The position numbers and the translations under genes are program-made. Below, piece by piece: positions 33,904-38,213 of a stretch of DNA of 38,213 bases. This stretch comes from Kangiella sp. Its GTDB lineage: Bacteria; Pseudomonadota; Gammaproteobacteria; Enterobacterales; Kangiellaceae. Position 1 is the first letter of the stretch. The number at the start of each line of letters is the position of its first letter. The notes beneath the pieces were generated by a model. That model saw nothing but the letters and a program-made list of their open reading frames with translations. It made no database searches and was not told the origin of the DNA. Where the stretch lies: assembly GCF_014762745.1 (NCBI RefSeq), contig NZ_JABURJ010000047.1:1-38213 (forward strand), in the 5' to 3' direction.

Positions 33904-34440
33904 ATGGTTGAGCAACAGCGTGACTTTGAAGATGAGGAAAGCTCCAGCAAAAAGCTGTATATTTTTCGACACGGCAAGTCTGACTGGGAGGCAAGGTTTG
34001 CCAGTGATCATGAACGGCCTCTCGCTACCAGAGGACAGTATGCTGCCGAAAATATGGGTAAGCACCTGGCGCGCATAAAACAGTTACCGGAACTGGTGCT
34101 ATGTTCTTCGTCCGTTCGTACAAAAGAAACCCTGGCTCTGGCCATGGAAAGTGGTGGCTGGAAAGCGCAAGTGAAGTATTGTCGTGAATTGTACCTGGCC
34201 AGCGTTGAGGAGACTTTAGAACTCATACAGAAACAGGATGATGCAATACAAAAACTGATGATTGTGGCTCACGAGCCCATGTGTTCGTCACTCATAGCAG
34301 AACTGGCTATGGGTGCTAATGTTAAGTTTCCAACAGCTTCGGTTGCGCGCCTATCGTTTAAAGCGGATTCCTGGCGTGACGCAAAAGCTGATCGTGGGCG
34401 TCTGGATTGGCTTTTGACTCCCAAGGTACTGTTTAAGTAA
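33904..34440 (+). CDS. sixA: Phosphohistidine phosphatase SixA
   Basis: 178 residues. Histidine-phosphatase superfamily with the phosphate pocket FRHGKSDW (Arg22, His23), a second arginine Arg72 in SSVRTKET, and the second catalytic histidine His123 in VAHEP. This is the SixA layout; the enzyme removes phosphate from histidine phosphotransfer domains or PTS proteins. It is a little longer than E. coli SixA (161), mainly from an acidic N-terminal extension (residues 2-14). Ribosome site not visible. It converges on the outer-membrane gene at 34501. Confidence 0.9.
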   Translation: MVEQQRDFEDEESSSKKLYIFRHGKSDWEARFASDHERPLATRGQYAAENMGKHLARIKQLPELVLCSSSVRTKETLALAMESGGWKAQVKYCRELYLASVEETLELIQKQDDAIQKLMIVAHEPMCSSLIAELAMGANVKFPTASVARLSFKADSWRDAKADRGRLDWLLTPKVLFK

Positions 34441-34459
34441 TTAGTACTTTGGTCGTTTA

Positions 34460-34481
34460 AAAAGCGACCGAAGCCGCTTTT
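34460..34481. terminator. Possible bidirectional terminator
   Basis: AAAAGCG (34460-34466), loop ACCGAAGC, CGCTTTT (34475-34481), between the convergent sixA and outer-membrane genes. Short stem, so moderate confidence. Confidence 0.55.
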
Positions 34482-34500
34482 ATAGGTTCATACCGATACT

Positions 34501-35082
34501 TTAGAAGTACCAGTTTAAGAATACACCGATGTTGTTGCCATCAAAGGTTTGACCGGCTGCATCGTAATCGTAGTCTATATGAGTGTAACGAACGCCCCAG
34601 GCCCAGACGTCATAGTTGTTTTCATACTCAAGCACTAAGCCTAAAGCATTCTCAAAATCAGCGGAGCCATATAAGCCAGGTAAGTCGAGCTCCAGTTCTG
34701 GGTTTAGCTCATAGGTAAGACCTGCACCAAACAAATGTCCATTATTGTTAAGAGATGCGATCACAGTAAGTGGCACGCGGGAGAAGGTTGCGTCACCATT
34801 AGAGGCTGTAACACCGCCACTTTTATAGCCGATAGTGCTCTTTAGTGCCCAATCTTCGAAGTCTGCGCGAAAACCAAAATCGAGCCAGAAACCTTCCCCA
34901 GTCTTAACCTCATCACTTGAACCATCGTAAAAGCGGATGTTGTCTACTAAGGTTTCCCCACCAAAAGAAAAGCCACCGCCCAAAATACCTGAAATCTCAG
35001 CCTGTTCCTGAGCCTGTGATACAGTGCTGAATGCCAAGCCTGAAATTAAAAGTGTCGCAAGAGCAAACTTATGAGTTGTCAT
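34501..35082 (-). CDS. Putative outer-membrane beta-barrel protein
   Basis: 193 residues. A signal peptide (residues 1-24, ending VSQA before QEQAE) precedes alternating amphipathic strands such as GFWLDFGFRADFEDWALKST and DVWAWGVRYTHIDYDYD (read as separate parts). The protein ends in NWYF, a C-terminal phenylalanine as recognised by the BAM complex. Size suits an 8-stranded barrel. The substrate or role is unknown. AGGA lies seven bases before the ATG. A TATAAT lies upstream on the minus strand near 35122, with no clear -35. No neighbour suggests a function; clpS is divergent. Confidence 0.8.
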   Translation of the reverse strand: MTTHKFALATLLISGLAFSTVSQAQEQAEISGILGGGFSFGGETLVDNIRFYDGSSDEVKTGEGFWLDFGFRADFEDWALKSTIGYKSGGVTASNGDATFSRVPLTVIASLNNNGHLFGAGLTYELNPELELDLPGLYGSADFENALGLVLEYENNYDVWAWGVRYTHIDYDYDAAGQTFDGNNIGVFLNWYF

Positions 35083-35192
35083 TTTTATGTCCTAATAGTT
35101 GTATAAAAAGGCTTGCTAATTATAGACTGTAGGTATCTGAATAGAAACTTAATGCAAAACTTGAACTTGCTTACCTGTGGCCCCATTTATGC

Positions 35193-35198
35193 CATAAT
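35193..35198 (+). promoter_or_regulatory. Possible clpS -10 box
   Basis: CATAAT 30 bases before the clpS ATG; TTACCT (35171-35176) lies 16 bases upstream as a weak -35. Confidence 0.35.
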
Positions 35199-35228
35199 GA
35201 ACGAGACATTTTGCGAAAAGAAGCTGGT

Positions 35229-35582
35229 ATGAGTAACGACCAAAACCAAAACCACAATCAAGATCATGAACAAGAGCATGAGCACGGCCTCGCAGTAGCC
35301 GATGCTAAACCCAAGCTCAAACAACCGCCCATGTATAAGGTGTTGATTCTTAATGATGATTACACCCCGATGGACTTTGTGGTGGATGTGCTGCGAAAAT
35401 TTTTTACTATGGATACAGAACAGGCAACGCGTGTTATGTTGCAGGTTCATCACGAAGGGCAAGGTGTGTGTGGTGTTTTCACTCCTGATATTGCTGAAAC
35501 AAAAGTAGTTCAGGTTAATGAGTTCGCCCGTGCTAACCAGCACCCTTTGTTATGTGTTATGGAACCGGAAGACGGTGAATAA
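35229..35582 (+). CDS. clpS: ClpS, N-end-rule adaptor of ClpAP
   Basis: 117 residues from the ATG at 35229; an in-frame TTG at 35211 is rejected. ClpS binds bulky N-terminal residues and delivers the protein to ClpA. The binding-pocket residues are present: [10 protein letters not shown] (Asp43, Asp44) and His74 in [14 protein letters not shown]. The flexible N-terminal tail needed for delivery is unusually rich in Asn, Gln, His and Glu (residues 2-20). clpA starts 33 bases downstream, so the two are probably co-transcribed. Confidence 0.96.
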   Translation: MSNDQNQNHNQDHEQEHEHGLAVADAKPKLKQPPMYKVLILNDDYTPMDFVVDVLRKFFTMDTEQATRVMLQVHHEGQGVCGVFTPDIAETKVVQVNEFARANQHPLLCVMEPEDGE

Positions 35583-35615
35583 CTCAATTAAGCGTTACAG
35601 AAGGTAGGTGGCACT

Positions 35616-37880
35616 ATGCTCGATAAAGCACTTGAACAATCATTGAACCATGCGTTTCACGATGCTCGTGAAAAACGTCATGAATTTATCACCATCGAGC
35701 ACCTGATGCTAGCCTTGTTAGACAACAAAGATGCGCTTGAAGTCTTACGTGCTGTGGGTGCCGACATTGGCGTTCTAAAGTCCGATCTTGAGAAGTTTGT
35801 TAATCAAACCACCCCTCAATTTTCCGACGAAGATGACGAGTTTGAAATTCAGCCAACCATAGGATTTCAGCGAGTATTGCAGCGCGCAGTTTTCCACGTT
35901 CAGTCATCAGGTCGAGAGGCAGTCAGTGGTGCCAATGTCCTTGTTGCCATGTTCAGCGAACCTGAGTCGCAAGCTGTTTTCCTATTATCCAAGCAAGACA
36001 TTTCCCGTCTTGATGTGGTCAATTACATTTCTCACGGTGTCAGTTCCGATGAGGAAGACTTTCCGGAGCTTGAACATGAAGAGGGTGAACAGGAACCTCA
36101 GGAGCCAAGACCACTTGACCAATATGCGGTTAACCTCAATAAGCTTGCAGAGCAGGGCAGAATAGATCCTTTGATTGGTCGCGCTAATGAAATCGAACGT
36201 GTGGTGCAGGTTTTATGCCGACGTCGCAAAAACAATCCATTGCTGGTTGGTGAAGCTGGAGTCGGTAAAACCGCTATTGCTGAAGGTCTTGCTAAACGGA
36301 TTGTTGATGGCGATGTACCTGAAGTTATAAAAGACGCTGTGGTTTATGCCTTGGATTTAGGTGTGCTGTTAGCGGGTACAAAGTACCGTGGTGATTTCGA
36401 AAAGCGCCTAAAAGCAGTGCTCGCGCAGCTTAAAAAAGAATCACACGCTATACTGTTTATTGATGAAATTCACACCATTATTGGTGCTGGTGCTGCATCA
36501 GGCGGCACCATGGATGCGTCAAATCTGATTAAGCCAGTATTAGCAAATGGCGAATTACGCTGCATGGGCTCAACTACTTTCCAGGAATATCGCGGAATTT
36601 TCGAGAAAGATCATGCGCTTGCTCGTCGCTTCCAGAAAATTGATATTAACGAACCCAGCGTACAGGATACGATTGGTATTCTTGAAGGGTTGAAGGAGCG
36701 TTATGAACAGCATCATGGCGTTACCTACTCAAAACAGGCGATTCAGGCAGCTGCTGAGCTTTCGGCAAAGTATATCAACGATCGCCAGCTTCCTGATAAG
36801 GCCATTGATGTAATTGATGAAGCTGGAGCACGTCAGCGTATTCTGCCAGAAGAGCAACGCAAGAAAACGATTACCCCTCATGAAATTGAGCAGGTAATCG
36901 CCAAGATTGCTCGCATTCCTGAAAAGACCGTATCGTCATCTGATAAGAAGTTGCTACAGAATCTTGAGCGCAATCTTAAGATGGTGGTTTTTGGTCAAGA
37001 TCAGGCAATTGAGACTTTATCAGAGTCCATTAAGTTATCTCGTGCCGGTCTGGGGCATGAAAACAAGCCTGTAGGTTCCTTCTTGTTTGCGGGGCCTACC
37101 GGTGTTGGTAAAACCGAAGTGACCAAGCAATTAGCACGCTTGATGGGCGTTGAGCTGATTCGTTTTGATATGTCCGAATATATGGAGCGTCATACGGTTT
37201 CACGTCTGATTGGCGCGCCTCCAGGGTATGTCGGTTATGACCAGGGGGGCTTATTGACGGAAGCGGTTAATAAAAACCCTCATGCGGTAGTGCTTCTCGA
37301 TGAAATTGAAAAAGCGCACCCTGATGTCTTTAACCTGTTATTGCAGGTAATGGATCACGGTACACTGACTGATAACAATGGCCGCAAAGCTGATTTCCGC
37401 AACATTGTTCTGGTTATGACCAGTAATGCTGGTGCGCAGGAAATTATCAAAGGCAATATCGGCTTTAAAGAGCAGGATCGTTCGCGCAACAACGAGGAAG
37501 CGATTAACCGCACTTTCTCGCCAGAGTTCAGAAACCGTCTCGATGCGATAGTCTGGTTCAATTCGTTACCACAAAAAGTCATCATGTCGATCGTCGACAA
37601 GTTCCTGACCGAAGTTCAAGGACAGCTTGATGATAAGCAGGTGAACCTGCATGTGGACGATGCCGCGCGTCAGTGGTTTGCTAAACACGGCTATGACGAG
37701 AATATGGGTGCTCGCCCAATGGCCCGTTTGATTAGTGACAAGGTACGCCGTCCGCTAGCTAACGAGATTTTATTTGGTAAGTTGATGCAGGGCGGCGATG
37801 TTTATGTCAGCCTGAAAGATGATGAGCTTGATATTCGGATTGAGCCACACATGGAAAAGCTGCCGCAGGGAACATCGTAG
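35616..37880 (+). CDS. clpA: ClpA, ATP-dependent Clp protease ATP-binding subunit
   Basis: 754 residues (E. coli 758). Hexameric AAA+ unfoldase that feeds proteins to ClpP. The N-domain (about 1-145) is followed by an acidic linker ([18 protein letters not shown]) and the first AAA+ module, with Walker A GEAGVGKT (211-218) and Walker [11 protein letters not shown]. The second module has Walker A GPTGVGKT (493-500) and Walker [14 protein letters not shown], with the pore loop GYVGYDQGG. The missing middle domain (as opposed to ClpB) confirms ClpA. A purine-rich ribosome site (AGGTAGGTGG) precedes the ATG. Confidence 0.97.
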   Translation: MLDKALEQSLNHAFHDAREKRHEFITIEHLMLALLDNKDALEVLRAVGADIGVLKSDLEKFVNQTTPQFSDEDDEFEIQPTIGFQRVLQRAVFHVQSSGREAVSGANVLVAMFSEPESQAVFLLSKQDISRLDVVNYISHGVSSDEEDFPELEHEEGEQEPQEPRPLDQYAVNLNKLAEQGRIDPLIGRANEIERVVQVLCRRRKNNPLLVGEAGVGKTAIAEGLAKRIVDGDVPEVIKDAVVYALDLGVLLAGTKYRGDFEKRLKAVLAQLKKESHAILFIDEIHTIIGAGAASGGTMDASNLIKPVLANGELRCMGSTTFQEYRGIFEKDHALARRFQKIDINEPSVQDTIGILEGLKERYEQHHGVTYSKQAIQAAAELSAKYINDRQLPDKAIDVIDEAGARQRILPEEQRKKTITPHEIEQVIAKIARIPEKTVSSSDKKLLQNLERNLKMVVFGQDQAIETLSESIKLSRAGLGHENKPVGSFLFAGPTGVGKTEVTKQLARLMGVELIRFDMSEYMERHTVSRLIGAPPGYVGYDQGGLLTEAVNKNPHAVVLLDEIEKAHPDVFNLLLQVMDHGTLTDNNGRKADFRNIVLVMTSNAGAQEIIKGNIGFKEQDRSRNNEEAINRTFSPEFRNRLDAIVWFNSLPQKVIMSIVDKFLTEVQGQLDDKQVNLHVDDAARQWFAKHGYDENMGARPMARLISDKVRRPLANEILFGKLMQGGDVYVSLKDDELDIRIEPHMEKLPQGTS

Positions 37881-37897
37881 CTTCTTATTCAAGCATA

Positions 37898-37924
37898 AAA
37901 AAAGGCGCCAACGGCGCCTTTTTT
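37898..37924. terminator. Bidirectional intrinsic terminator
   Basis: AAAAAAGGCGCC (37898-37909), loop AAC, GGCGCCTTTTTT (37913-37924), between the convergent clpA and infA. Confidence 0.95.
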
Positions 37925-37938
37925 ACGAATGCTTCCAA

Positions 37939-38157
37939 TTAACGGGCACGGAAAGTAATGCGACCCTTGGATAAGTCATAAGGGCTGATTTCAACAGTAA
38001 CAGTGTCACCAGTTAAGATACGGATGTAGTTTTTGCGCATCTTACCTGAAATATGTGCAGTAACAATATGACCATTTTCGAGCTCTACTCGAAACATAGT
38101 GTTCGGCAAGGTTTCTAACACTTTACCTTCTAATTCAATTACGTCTTCTTTCGCCAT
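37939..38157 (-). CDS. infA: Translation initiation factor IF-1
   Basis: 72 residues, exactly the family length. S1-like OB-fold protein that occupies the ribosomal A site during initiation. Begins [19 protein letters not shown] and contains [20 protein letters not shown] (one of the best conserved stretches) and ends [10 protein letters not shown]. The Shine-Dalgarno GAGGAG lies about 13 bases before the ATG, rather far. Convergence with clpA next to clpS is the usual gammaproteobacterial arrangement. Confidence 0.98.
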   Translation of the reverse strand: MAKEDVIELEGKVLETLPNTMFRVELENGHIVTAHISGKMRKNYIRILTGDTVTVEISPYDLSKGRITFRAR

Positions 38158-38213
38158 ATTAAGCCCGTTTCTCCTCTTTGACTTTCAACAAAATGTTCAA
38201 AAAATGCGCGCGT

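Noticed and set aside
1-38213. CRISPR arrays, insertion sequences, riboswitches
   Set aside because: No regularly spaced direct repeats, no transposase-like protein and no conserved riboswitch core were recognised by eye.

Overview
The window looks like a chromosomal segment of a marine gammaproteobacterium. The gene order asd-fimV-truA-accD-folC-dedD-cvpA-purF, the clpS-clpA pair convergent with infA, and a GluRS closely resembling the enterobacterial one all point there. My best guess from overall gene content is a Kangiella-like organism, but this is inference and not a database match. There is no prophage, insertion sequence, CRISPR array or integrase, so most of the window is core chromosome. 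The one clearly repeat-like stretch is at 27249-27470.

Layout. 1-1085 (-) is the N-terminal half of a secreted prolyl-oligopeptidase-family peptidase cut by the window edge. It is divergent from a small A+T-rich exported protein (1223-1684). 1718-5489 (-) is a tight three-gene 2-oxoacid dehydrogenase operon (E1 alpha, E1 beta, E2), with overlapping stop/start codons and no E3 gene nearby. After a 420-base intergenic region come a Cys-rich small protein (5910-6293, -) and then a long + strand run: pepN, a zinc-ribbon membrane protein, asd, fimV, truA, accD, folC, dedD, cvpA, purF, a PlsC-like acyltransferase and a very large membrane sensor with a degenerate GGDEF domain (to 23058).

23071-25253 (-) holds a ZIP-like His-rich membrane protein translationally coupled to an FAD-linked D-2-hydroxyacid dehydrogenase. 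tRNA-Val(TAC) follows (-), with a strong promoter and terminator, and then gltX (+). 27215-27588 is non-coding and carries four perfect hairpins. 27589-29046 (-) is a probable two-gene unit: a cyanophycinase-like protein that has lost its nucleophilic serine, and a lipoprotein. The last third has a lipoprotein M1 aminopeptidase, msrA, an AhpD-like protein and a YegP-like protein (a plausible oxidative-stress neighbourhood), a UPF0114 membrane protein, sixA, a beta-barrel outer-membrane protein, clpS-clpA and infA.

Most genes are housekeeping: pyruvate or branched-chain oxoacid oxidation, peptide turnover, lysine/threonine precursor synthesis, fatty acid and folate synthesis, purine synthesis, translation and N-end-rule proteolysis. 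The observations most worth following up are the cyanophycinase-like pseudoenzyme/lipoprotein pair, the sensor with a dead GGDEF motif, the E2 subunit with two E3-binding domains and an altered HxxxDG motif, the hairpin-rich repeat, the fimV leader hairpin, the inverted repeat at the pdh promoter, and a shared AATAGCGGC promoter motif at three genes. Start codons were chosen by reading upstream sequence, and several genes start at TTG or GTG.
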